This document shows positions 5,439-11,576 of a stretch of DNA of 11,943 nucleotides, in pieces (positions within the stretch are counted from its first letter, which is position 1; each line of letters opens with the position of its first letter). Made by a program: the position numbers and the translations under genes. The notes under the pieces were generated by a model. The model made no database searches, was not told the DNA's origin, and worked only from the letters and a program-made list of their open reading frames with translations. The stretch spans positions 1 through 11,943 of the forward strand of contig JBQCIO010000003.1 of NCBI GenBank assembly GCA_051953655.1, read 5' to 3'. The stretch comes from JBQCHF01 sp051953655. GTDB taxonomy: Bacteria; Actinomycetota; Actinomycetes; Motilibacterales; Motilibacteraceae.

Positions 5439-6962
5439 TCAGTCCGCGCGCGGGGGCCGCGCCTTCAGCCCGGCGTAGCCGCCGAAGAACATGGCGGCGG
5501 CGATCCGGGTGGCCACCGACCAGGTCGGGTAGGCGGCGGTGGCCTGGGCCAGGCGGGCCACCGGGGTTCCCTGGCGGACCGCCAGGACGCCGGGGGCCAG
5601 TAGCTCGCCGGCCACCGGGGCCACCGCGGTCATGCCGACCAGGGGGCGCAGGGCGCCGACGCCGAGCCGCGGTGGCCCGGCGATGAGCTGCACGAAGCCG
5701 TCGGTCTCGCCGGCGCAGCGGGCGCGGTCGACCAGGCGCATCGGCACCCGGGCCACCAGGGCGCGGTCGCCCCAGCGCTCGGCGGCCTGGGCCTCGGTGA
5801 CGCCGACGTGCGCGACCTCGGGGTCGGTGAAGGTCACCCAGGGCACGTGCTCGTCGTGCCAGCGGGTGGGCAGCGCGTCGGGCTTGGCGAAGCGGCCGGA
5901 GCGGTCGTCGAAGAGCAGGTTGCGCACGGCCACCCGGGACTGGTCGTCCGCGACGTGGGTGAAGGTCAGCGCGGAGGCGCAGTCGCCGACGGCCCACACG
6001 TGCTCGGCGCTGGTGCGCAGCCGGTCGTCGACGTCCACCCGCCCGGCGGCGTCGAGCCGCACGCCGGCCAGGTCCAGGCCGAGGTCCTCGGTGTTGGGAG
6101 TCCGGCCGGTCGAGACCAGCAGGTGGGTGCCCTTGATCTGTTGTGGTCCGACCTGCCCGGCGCCGGACAGGTGCACGACGACGTCGCCGCCGGTCCGCTC
6201 CACCCGCTCGGTCCGCGCCCCCAGGTGCACCGTGACGCCCTCGCGGCGCAGCACCTCGAGCAGGACGTCGGCCGCGCGGGCGTCGTCGCGGGGCAGCAGC
6301 CGGGGCTGGGACTGCACCAGCGTCACCGGGACCCCCAGCCGGGCGAACCCCTGGGAGAGCTCGCAGCCGATCGGCCCGCCGCCCAGCACCACCAGGTGCC
6401 CGGGCGCCTCGGCCAGGTCCCAGACCGTCTCGTTGGTGAGGTAGCCGCTCTCGGCCAGGCCGGGGACGTCGGGCACCCGGGCCCGGCCGCCGGTGGCGAG
6501 CACGAACCGTCGCCCGCGCAGGCGGCGCACGCTGCCGTCCGGCCCGGTCACCTCCACGACGTCGCGAGCGACGAACCGGGCCCGCCCCTCGACCAGCTCG
6601 ATGCCCTGCCGCTTGAGCACCCGCGGCGACTCGTCCTCGTAGACGGTCTCGCGCACCTCCCGGGCATGGGCCAGCACCGCTCCGACGTCGGCGGTCACCT
6701 CGCCGCGCACGCCACGGTCCGCGGAGCTGCGCGCCCGGTGCACCGTCCGGGCCGTCTCCAGCAGGGCCTTGCTCGGCACGCAGCCGAACCAGGTGCAGTC
6801 ACCGCCCGGGCGGAAGGCCTCGACCAGCGCCACGCTGCGTCCGGCCCGCTTGACCCCTCTCGCAGCCCCGAGGCCGCCGGTCCCGGCGCCGAGCACGACG
6901 ACGTCGACGTCCGCGACGCCGCCCGGCGACGGCGCGGCGGAGCTCCCCGTGGGCGTGGTCAC
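5439..6962 (-). CDS. FAD-dependent pyridine nucleotide-disulfide oxidoreductase
   Basis: A 507-residue flavoprotein of the dihydrolipoamide dehydrogenase/mercuric reductase class, probably cytoplasmic. In order: FAD-binding GAGTGG at 25-30; redox disulfide C56-x4-C61 in GGDCTWFGCVPSK; NAD(P)-binding GGGPIGCE at 194-201; second FAD motif VWAVGDCAS at 322-330; and the dimerisation domain from ~370 (VTFTDPEVAHVGVTEAQA). The catalytic HPT motif of lipoamide and glutathione reductases reads YPT (478-480), so the general-base His is replaced by Tyr, as in mercuric reductase. Yet the N-terminal NmerA domain and the C-terminal vicinal cysteines of MerA are absent and no mer genes are near, so mercury reduction is unlikely. 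Substrate unknown. The start is GTG without a clear ribosome binding site; the first 17 residues are low-complexity. It lies 52 nt downstream of the SSI-like lipoprotein gene and may share its transcript. Confidence 0.9.
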   Translation of the reverse strand: MTTPTGSSAAPSPGGVADVDVVVLGAGTGGLGAARGVKRAGRSVALVEAFRPGGDCTWFGCVPSKALLETARTVHRARSSADRGVRGEVTADVGAVLAHAREVRETVYEDESPRVLKRQGIELVEGRARFVARDVVEVTGPDGSVRRLRGRRFVLATGGRARVPDVPGLAESGYLTNETVWDLAEAPGHLVVLGGGPIGCELSQGFARLGVPVTLVQSQPRLLPRDDARAADVLLEVLRREGVTVHLGARTERVERTGGDVVVHLSGAGQVGPQQIKGTHLLVSTGRTPNTEDLGLDLAGVRLDAAGRVDVDDRLRTSAEHVWAVGDCASALTFTHVADDQSRVAVRNLLFDDRSGRFAKPDALPTRWHDEHVPWVTFTDPEVAHVGVTEAQAAERWGDRALVARVPMRLVDRARCAGETDGFVQLIAGPPRLGVGALRPLVGMTAVAPVAGELLAPGVLAVRQGTPVARLAQATAAYPTWSVATRIAAAMFFGGYAGLKARPPRAD

Positions 6963-7014
6963 CGGGCCAGTGTGTCGGACGGTGCGTGTGTTGCTGCCGC
7001 CGGTGCTCCGCGGC

Positions 7015-7506
7015 TCACCGGCTGACTGGTTGTCCCGGCGAGAACAGCGGCGCGAGCCGGTCCCACCGCGCGGTCTGGCAGCCGTCGGTGCGGGAGAAGC
7101 GCGCCTGCACCGGGGTCCCGCGGTAGGTGCCGGTGACCGTGGCGGTCTGCGGGCCGCCGTAGATCTGCGAGCACATGGTGCCCGCGGGCACCTCGGCGAA
7201 CGGGTCGGGCGCGGCCGCGGCCAGCGCGGCGCACGCGGCCGCCGCGGCGGGGTGGGTGCCGCCGGGCGGGTCGCAGGTGAGGGTCCACGTGCTGGGCGGA
7301 CGCCCCGGTCCGGGATGGACGGTCACGATCAGCCGGGTGCCGGCCGGGGTGCTCGACGACGGGCTCGCCGACGGGCTCGGGCCGGCGCCCACCGTGCCGC
7401 TGCCACCGCCGCAGGCTGCGAGCAGCAGGGGCAGGGCCAGCAGCGCGGCGATGCGCCTCGTCGGGCGACGCGCCGGACGCGCGGATCCCCTGCTCGCAGG
7501 CCCCAT
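7015..7506 (-). CDS. Lipoprotein with subtilisin inhibitor-like (SSI) domain
   Basis: A 163-residue secreted protein. A basic N-terminus (RPARRPTRR) precedes a hydrophobic stretch IAALLALPLLLAAC with the lipobox LAAC, so Cys32 should be lipidated and the protein anchored outside the membrane. A Ser/Pro/Thr-rich linker (to ~57) leads to an SSI-like domain at ~58-155: TLTCDPPGGTHPAAAAAC and TMCSQIYGG followed by DGCQ keep the two disulfides (C78-C92, C112-C143 by analogy). SSI proteins inhibit subtilisin-type proteases through the bond two residues after the third Cys. Here P1 would be Gln114 and P1' Ile115, unusual compared with Met or Lys in Streptomyces inhibitors. The start ATG at 7504-7506 is chosen because it gives a normal signal peptide; the frame stays open upstream to 7653 without signal-like sequence. 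Inhibition is inferred from fold only. Confidence 0.82.
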   Translation of the reverse strand: MGPASRGSARPARRPTRRIAALLALPLLLAACGGGSGTVGAGPSPSASPSSSTPAGTRLIVTVHPGPGRPPSTWTLTCDPPGGTHPAAAAACAALAAAAPDPFAEVPAGTMCSQIYGGPQTATVTGTYRGTPVQARFSRTDGCQTARWDRLAPLFSPGQPVSR

Positions 7507-7568
7507 GCGCACTCGGACGCGCCGCCGGAGCGCGCGGTTCCCCCTGAGCGGTGCGCCGACGTCCCCGT

Positions 7569-7598
7569 GCACGAAGGACCGGCGCACGAAGGACCGGC
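7569..7598. repeat. Tandem 15-bp duplication between divergent genes
   Basis: GCACGAAGGACCGGC occurs twice with no gap (7569-7583 and 7584-7598), both copies identical. It sits in the 115-nt spacer between the divergent lipoprotein gene (start 7506) and rhodanese gene (start 7622), where promoters of both should lie. It may be a pair of binding sites on adjacent turns (15-bp period) or a recent slippage duplication. The AT-rich GCATATGA at 7611-7618 just after it is the only -10-like sequence in the spacer. Confidence 0.6.
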
Positions 7599-7621
7599 GC
7601 GGGCAGGGCAGCATATGACCC

Positions 7622-7960
7622 GTGTTCCCGCCCTCGATGCCCCCGATCCCCACCGTCAGCGCCGCGCAGGTGCCCGACGACGTCGTCCTCGTGGACGTCC
7701 GCGAGCCGGACGAGTGGGCCGCCGGTCACGCGCCCGGCGCCCTGCACGTGCCGCTCGCGGAGCTGCCGGCCCGCCTGGACGAGGTGCCCGACGACCGACC
7801 GGTGGTGGTCGTGTGCCGCGTCGGCGGCCGGTCGGCGCAGGCCGTCGCCTGGCTCAACGCCCAGGGCTGGGACACCGCCAACCTCGACGGCGGCATGTAC
7901 GCCTGGGTGGCCGCGGGCCGCCCGCTGGTGGCCGACAGCGGCGACCCGCAGGTGATCTAG
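7622..7960 (+). CDS. Single-domain rhodanese-like protein
   Basis: A 112-residue rhodanese fold domain, probably cytoplasmic. The N-terminal signature VVLVDVREPDEWAAGHAPGALHVPL appears in parts at 21-45. The active-site loop is C65-RVGGRS, with Cys65 placed to carry a persulfide. The C-terminal signature NLDGGMYAWVAAGRPL at 87-102 completes the domain. Such proteins move sulfane sulfur between donors and acceptors such as thiols or cyanide; the GlpE-like length argues for a stand-alone sulfurtransferase. The six-residue loop plus Ser is typical of the small rhodaneses rather than of Cdc25-type phosphatases (seven-residue loop). The start may be GTG at 7622 or the in-frame ATG at 7637; neither has a clear ribosome binding site. 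It shares the tetranucleotide CTAG with the stop of the convergent rmlC. Confidence 0.9.
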   Translation: MFPPSMPPIPTVSAAQVPDDVVLVDVREPDEWAAGHAPGALHVPLAELPARLDEVPDDRPVVVVCRVGGRSAQAVAWLNAQGWDTANLDGGMYAWVAAGRPLVADSGDPQVI

Positions 7961-8571
7961 CCCGTCGTCCGAGGGGCGCCCAGCTCGGCGTAGAGCGCGA
8001 GGCAGTCCTCGTACCTCGGCAGCAGGCCGGCGGCCAGCGCCTCGGTGAGCGTGGGCGCGGCGGCGTCCTTCGGGGACAGCAGCGGCTCGACGTCGGCGGG
8101 CCAGGGCAGGGCCAGCGCCGGGTCGAGCGGGTGCAGCCCGTGCTCGCGCTGCGGGTTGTACGCCGCGGAGCACAGGTAGCTGACGACGGCCGCGTCGGTG
8201 AGCGCCATGAAGGCGTGCCCCAGCCCCTCGGCCAGGTAGAGCGCCAGGTGGTCGACGTCGTCCAGGCGCACCGCGTCCCACCGGCCGAACGTCGGAGAGC
8301 CCACGCGGATGTCGACCACGACGTCGAGCACCGCGCCGGAGAGGCACGTGACGTACTTGGCCTGGCTGGGCGGGACGTCGGCGAAGTGCACGCCGCGCAC
8401 CACGCCGCGGGACGACACCGAGCAGTTGGCCTGCGCGAGGTCCAGCGGGTGCCCGACCGCCTCCGCGAGCACCTCGGCGCGGTAGGTCTCCAGGAACCGG
8501 CCGCGCTCGTCCGGGAAGACCCGCGGGGTCAGCTCGAACGCACCGGCGATGTCGAGCGCGCGGACGTCCAT
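7957..8571 (-). CDS. rfbC: dTDP-4-dehydrorhamnose 3,5-epimerase family (RmlC/RfbC)
   Basis: A 204-residue cupin epimerase that converts dTDP-4-keto-6-deoxy-D-glucose to the L-lyxo form in dTDP-L-rhamnose synthesis. Family residues are R24 in DERGRF, the RGVH motif at 59-62 with His62 as the catalytic base, VDIRVGSPTFG at 86-96, EGLGHAFMAL at 115-124, Tyr132, AYNP at 137-140 and LPWP at 155-158, with the closing SPKDA (Asp169). The usual RGLHYQ is RGVHFA here, and ~25 extra residues follow the core, so a 3- or 5-monoepimerase of another dTDP-sugar pathway cannot be excluded. The ATG start lies 2 nt after the rmlA stop, implying translational coupling; the GGGCGGG just upstream can serve as its ribosome binding site. 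The stop TAG is embedded in CTAG shared with the rhodanese gene. Confidence 0.88.
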   Translation of the reverse strand: MDVRALDIAGAFELTPRVFPDERGRFLETYRAEVLAEAVGHPLDLAQANCSVSSRGVVRGVHFADVPPSQAKYVTCLSGAVLDVVVDIRVGSPTFGRWDAVRLDDVDHLALYLAEGLGHAFMALTDAAVVSYLCSAAYNPQREHGLHPLDPALALPWPADVEPLLSPKDAAAPTLTEALAAGLLPRYEDCLALYAELGAPRTTG

Positions 8572-8573
8572 GC

Positions 8574-9443
8574 TCAGCCCGCCCGCTCGAGCAGGTCGAG
8601 CAGGTACTGCCCGTACCCGCTCTTCAGCAGCGGCTCGGCCAGCTCGGCCAGCTGCGCGGAGCTGATGAAGCCCTCGCGCCAGGCGACCTCCTCCACGCAG
8701 CCGATCTTCAGGCCCTGCCGGTGCTCGACCACCCGGACGAACTCCGAGGCCTGCACCATCGAGTCGAAGGTTCCGGTGTCCAGCCAGGCGGTTCCGCGGT
8801 CGAGGACGGTGACCCGGAGCCGCTCCTGGGCGCGGTAGGCGTCGTTGACGCCGGTGATCTCCAGCTCGCCGCGGGCGCTGGGCGTGAGGCCGGCCGCGAT
8901 CTCGACGACGTCGTTGGCGTAGAAGTAGAGCCCGGGCACCGCGTAGCTGGACTTTGGCTTCTCCGGCTTCTCCTCGATGCTGAGGACCTTGCCGCCGTCC
9001 TCGAACTCCACGACGCCGTAGGCGCGCGGGTCCGACACGTGGTAGGCGAAGATGCGCCCGCCCTCCGGGTCGCGCGAGTCCTTCAGGCTGCGGCCGAATC
9101 CCGCGCCGTAGAACAGGTTGTCGCCGAGCACCAGGGCCACGCTCTGGTCGCCGATGAAGTCGCGGCCGATGGGGAACGCCTGCGCCAGGCCCTCGGGCCG
9201 GGGCTGCACGGCGTAGCGCAGGTCCAGGCCCAGGTGCGACCCGTCACCGAGCAGGCGCTGGAACTGCGCCTGGTCCTCGGGGGTCGTGATGACGAGGACC
9301 TCACGGATGCCGGCCAGCATGAGCGTCGACAGCGGGTAGTAGACCATCGGCTTGTCGTAGACCGGCAGCAGCTGCTTGGACACGGCCGAGGTGACCGGAT
9401 GGAGCCGGGTGCCCGTGCCCCCGGCGAGGATGATCCCGCGCAC
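8574..9443 (-). CDS. rfbA: Glucose-1-phosphate thymidylyltransferase (RmlA)
   Basis: A 289-residue nucleotidyltransferase, the usual RmlA length, making dTDP-glucose from dTTP and glucose-1-phosphate, the first step of dTDP-deoxysugar synthesis. The nucleotide-binding GGTGTRLHPVT (8-18) and SKQLLPVYDKPMVYYPL (22-38) are intact. LGDN at 106-109 carries the metal-binding Asp, EEKP at 157-160 and LDTGT at 221-225 complete the active site, and the ending LLKSGYGQYLL is typical. The GTG start at 9441-9443 is fixed by the RGIILAGG N-terminus. No ribosome binding site precedes it, but TACGGT lies 6 nt upstream, suggesting a leaderless transcript. It is the first gene of an rmlA-rmlC pair and diverges from the glycosyltransferase gene across 104 nt. 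Confidence 0.96.
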   Translation of the reverse strand: MRGIILAGGTGTRLHPVTSAVSKQLLPVYDKPMVYYPLSTLMLAGIREVLVITTPEDQAQFQRLLGDGSHLGLDLRYAVQPRPEGLAQAFPIGRDFIGDQSVALVLGDNLFYGAGFGRSLKDSRDPEGGRIFAYHVSDPRAYGVVEFEDGGKVLSIEEKPEKPKSSYAVPGLYFYANDVVEIAAGLTPSARGELEITGVNDAYRAQERLRVTVLDRGTAWLDTGTFDSMVQASEFVRVVEHRQGLKIGCVEEVAWREGFISSAQLAELAEPLLKSGYGQYLLDLLERAG

Positions 9444-9449
9444 CGGGCC

Positions 9450-9455
9450 ACCGTA
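9450..9455 (-). promoter_or_regulatory. -10 element of a probable leaderless rmlA promoter
   Basis: On the minus strand TACGGT (TANNNT consensus for the main actinobacterial sigma factor) ends 6 nt before the GTG of rmlA. That places the transcription start at or within a base of the start codon, which fits the missing ribosome binding site. No convincing -35 hexamer was found, as is usual for such promoters. Confidence 0.45.
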
Positions 9456-9534
9456 GCCGGGCGGCCGGCGGCGCCGGGCCGGAAGGCCCCGGCAGGAGCG
9501 GGACGAGGCAGGAGGAAGGACGCCGCCGGCTGGG

Positions 9535-9540
9535 TACGAT
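9535..9540 (+). promoter_or_regulatory. -10 element of a probable leaderless glycosyltransferase promoter
   Basis: TACGAT fits the TANNNT consensus and ends 7 nt before the GTG at 9548, so transcription should begin on the G of the start codon. The purine-rich GGAGGAAGGA at 9511-9520 is 27 nt from the start, too far to act as its ribosome binding site, and lies about where a -35 would be without resembling one. Confidence 0.5.
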
Positions 9541-9547
9541 CCGCCCA

Positions 9548-10537
9548 GTGAGCCTCCAGCCGCACGAGCACGTGCACCCCGGCCCCCTGCCCGGCGACGC
9601 CCCCGTCGTCGGGGCCGAGTCGCGGGCGGACGAGCGCGAGCGCCGGCCGCGGCTCGACGTCACCGTGGTGCTGCCCTGCTACAACGAGCAGGACCACGTG
9701 CTGCTCGAGCTCGAGCGGATCACGGCGGCGATGGAGGCCAGCGGCTACTCCTACGAGCTGCTCGTCATCGACGACAAGTCCACCGACGGCACGCTGGCCA
9801 GGCTGGACTCGGTGCGCGGCCAGTACCCGCGGATGCGGCTGATGCCGTTCAGCCGCAACGGCGGCTCGGGGACGGCCCGGCGCATCGGCACCCAGGAGGC
9901 CCGCGGGCGCGTGGTCGTGTGGACCGACGCGGACATGACCTACCCGAACGAGCGCATCCCCGAGCTGGTGCGCTTCCTCGAGGAGAACCCCGACATCGAC
10001 CAGGTGGTCGGGGCGCGCACCTCCGAGCAGGGCACGCACAAGCTGCTGCGGGTGCCGGCCAAGTGGGTCATCCGCAAGACCGCGGAGTACCTGGCCAGCA
10101 CCTCGATCCCGGACCTCAACTCCGGCCTGCGCGCCTTCCGCCGGGACGTGTCGCTGCCCTACCTGCGCCTGCTGCCGCCGGGGTTCTCCTGCGTCACCAC
10201 GATCACGCTGGCGTTCCTGCAGAACCAGCACGGCCTGGCCTATGTGCCGATCGACTACGCCAAGCGGGCCGGGGAGTCCAAGTTCCACCCGTTCCGCGAC
10301 GCCTACCGCTACATCCTCCAGGTGCTGCGGATGGTCATGTACTTCAACCCGCTCAAGGTGCTCATGCCGCTCGCCCTGTGGCTGTTCGGCATCGGCATCC
10401 TCAAGGCGCTCACCTTCGACCAGATCCGGCACCTGTTCTACGTGCCGGCCAACTCGATCCTGCTCATCGTCACCGGGCTGCTGATCGGGTCGGTCGCGCT
10501 GCTGGCCGATCTCATCGTGCGCAGCCGGGGCGAGTGA
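9548..10537 (+). CDS. Family 2 glycosyltransferase, polyprenyl-phosphate sugar synthase type
   Basis: A 329-residue GT2 enzyme of the dolichol-phosphate mannose synthase/GtrB group, which moves a sugar from a nucleotide donor to a polyprenyl phosphate at the inner face of the membrane. Seen in order: strand VTVVLPCYNEQ at 38-48, DDKSTDGT at 75-82, the metal-binding DAD at 127-129 in WTDADMTYP, DLNSGLRAFRR at 189-199 (typical of DPM1-like enzymes), and RAGESKFHPFRD at 240-251. Two membrane helices follow at about 270-289 and 302-324, a common membrane anchor in this group. The first ~35 residues are hydrophilic and specific to this lineage. The start GTG is supported by the TACGAT element 7 nt upstream. 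Divergence from rmlA and the flippase-like gene 22 nt downstream suggest a role in a lipid-linked cell-envelope glycan. Donor sugar unknown. Confidence 0.9.
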   Translation: MSLQPHEHVHPGPLPGDAPVVGAESRADERERRPRLDVTVVLPCYNEQDHVLLELERITAAMEASGYSYELLVIDDKSTDGTLARLDSVRGQYPRMRLMPFSRNGGSGTARRIGTQEARGRVVVWTDADMTYPNERIPELVRFLEENPDIDQVVGARTSEQGTHKLLRVPAKWVIRKTAEYLASTSIPDLNSGLRAFRRDVSLPYLRLLPPGFSCVTTITLAFLQNQHGLAYVPIDYAKRAGESKFHPFRDAYRYILQVLRMVMYFNPLKVLMPLALWLFGIGILKALTFDQIRHLFYVPANSILLIVTGLLIGSVALLADLIVRSRGE

Positions 10538-10559
10538 ACCGCCCGACGAGCAGCGCGAG

Positions 10560-11576
10560 GTGACGCCCGAGCAGCCGACAGGTGAGCAGCCGGTGCGGCC
10601 GGCGCTGCGCAGCCGGCTGCTCACCTGGGGCCTGCTCGTGCTCGTCGTCGCCGGGTTCGCGGTGGCGCTGGGCGGGCGGTGGAGCGAGGTCGCGCACGAG
10701 CTCGGGCGGCTCGACGCCGGAGCGGTGGTCGCCTCCCTGGTCCTGGCCGTGGTGGCTGTGGCGTGCTCCGGTGCGGCCTGGGCGCGGGTGCTGGCCGACC
10801 TCGGCTCGCCGGTGCCGGTCCGGCCCGCCGCCCGGCTGTTCTTCGTGTCCCAGCTGGGGAAGTACGTGCCCGGCTCGGTCTGGCCGGTCGTGGTCCAGAT
10901 GCGCCTCGGGCGGGCCCTCGGTGTGCCGCGCACCCGCACCGCGCTGGCGTTCGTCATCACCGTCGGGCTGAGCATCGTGGTCGGCGGTCTGGTGGGGCTG
11001 GCCGGGCTCCCGGCGCTGGCCGCGCACGGCGCCTCGGCGGTGCCCTGGCTGGTGGCCGTGGCCGCCGGGGTGGGCGTGGTGGTGCTGCACCCGCGGGTGC
11101 TCAACGGCGCGCTGGGCCTGGCGCTGCGGCTGCTGCGCCGCCCGCCGCTGGAGCAGCCGCTGCCCGGGCGCGGCATCGCCGTGGTGACGCTGTGGCTGCT
11201 CGCCTTCTGGGTGGCCGCAGGCCTTCACGTCTGGGTGCTGGCCGTCGACCTCGGCGCCCCGGCCGGCAGGTCGCTGCCGGCTGCCGTCGGCGGGTTCGCG
11301 CTGGCCTTCTGCGCGGGAGTGCTGGTGGTGCTGCTGCCCGCGGGGGCCGGCGTGCGCGAGGTGGCGCTCACCGCCGCGCTCGGCACCGTGCTGCCGGCGA
11401 ACGCCGCGGTGGCGATCGCGCTCGTGTCCCGGTTCCTGCTGGCGGTCACCGACGGGCTGCTCGCCGGCGTGGCCTGGCTGCTGGACCGCTCCCCGGCGGT
11501 GCCGGTGCCGTCGTCGACGGCCGATTCCCCTGCCGACGCCTCTCCTACGGACGGTGGGCGACCGCCACGAGCGTGA
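10560..11576 (+). CDS. LPG-synthase-TM / flippase-like integral membrane protein
   Basis: A 338-residue multi-pass membrane protein, with hydrophobic segments at about 20-38, 54-78, 126-155, 161-177, 205-230, 240-260 and 285-308. It matches the lysylphosphatidylglycerol synthase transmembrane-region family (UPF0104, AglD2-like) by GKYVPGSVWPVVVQ at 100-113 and LPAGAGVREVALTAAL at 259-274, the two re-entrant motifs with conserved Pro, Gly and Glu. Members without the soluble aminoacyl-transferase domain, like this one, often stand next to GT2 genes and are thought to help move or handle lipid-linked sugars; this is inference. It begins with GTG 22 nt after the glycosyltransferase, so the two are probably one operon, with only a weak purine-rich site upstream. 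The last ~28 residues are a hydrophilic Pro/Ser/Asp tail, and the last 32 nt overlap the convergent methyltransferase gene. Confidence 0.85.
   Translation: MTPEQPTGEQPVRPALRSRLLTWGLLVLVVAGFAVALGGRWSEVAHELGRLDAGAVVASLVLAVVAVACSGAAWARVLADLGSPVPVRPAARLFFVSQLGKYVPGSVWPVVVQMRLGRALGVPRTRTALAFVITVGLSIVVGGLVGLAGLPALAAHGASAVPWLVAVAAGVGVVVLHPRVLNGALGLALRLLRRPPLEQPLPGRGIAVVTLWLLAFWVAAGLHVWVLAVDLGAPAGRSLPAAVGGFALAFCAGVLVVLLPAGAGVREVALTAALGTVLPANAAVAIALVSRFLLAVTDGLLAGVAWLLDRSPAVPVPSSTADSPADASPTDGGRPPRA

Noticed and set aside
5439..6962. Mercuric reductase annotation for the flavoprotein
   Set aside because: No NmerA domain, no C-terminal vicinal cysteines and no mer genes nearby; only the Tyr in the HPT position agrees.
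6769..8838. A 689-codon plus-strand frame covering the oxidoreductase start, the lipoprotein, the rhodanese and rmlC
   Set aside because: It conflicts with four genes that have clear family motifs; composition is that of a GC-rich shadow frame.
9476..9489. Small hairpin GGGCC-GGAA-GGCCC in the rmlA/glycosyltransferase spacer
   Set aside because: A 5-bp GC stem is expected often by chance in DNA of this composition and it has no clear relation to either promoter.
9083..11176. A 697-codon minus-strand frame across rmlA, the glycosyltransferase and the flippase-like gene
   Set aside because: The product is repetitive and basic with no fold, and three recognisable genes occupy the same DNA in other frames.
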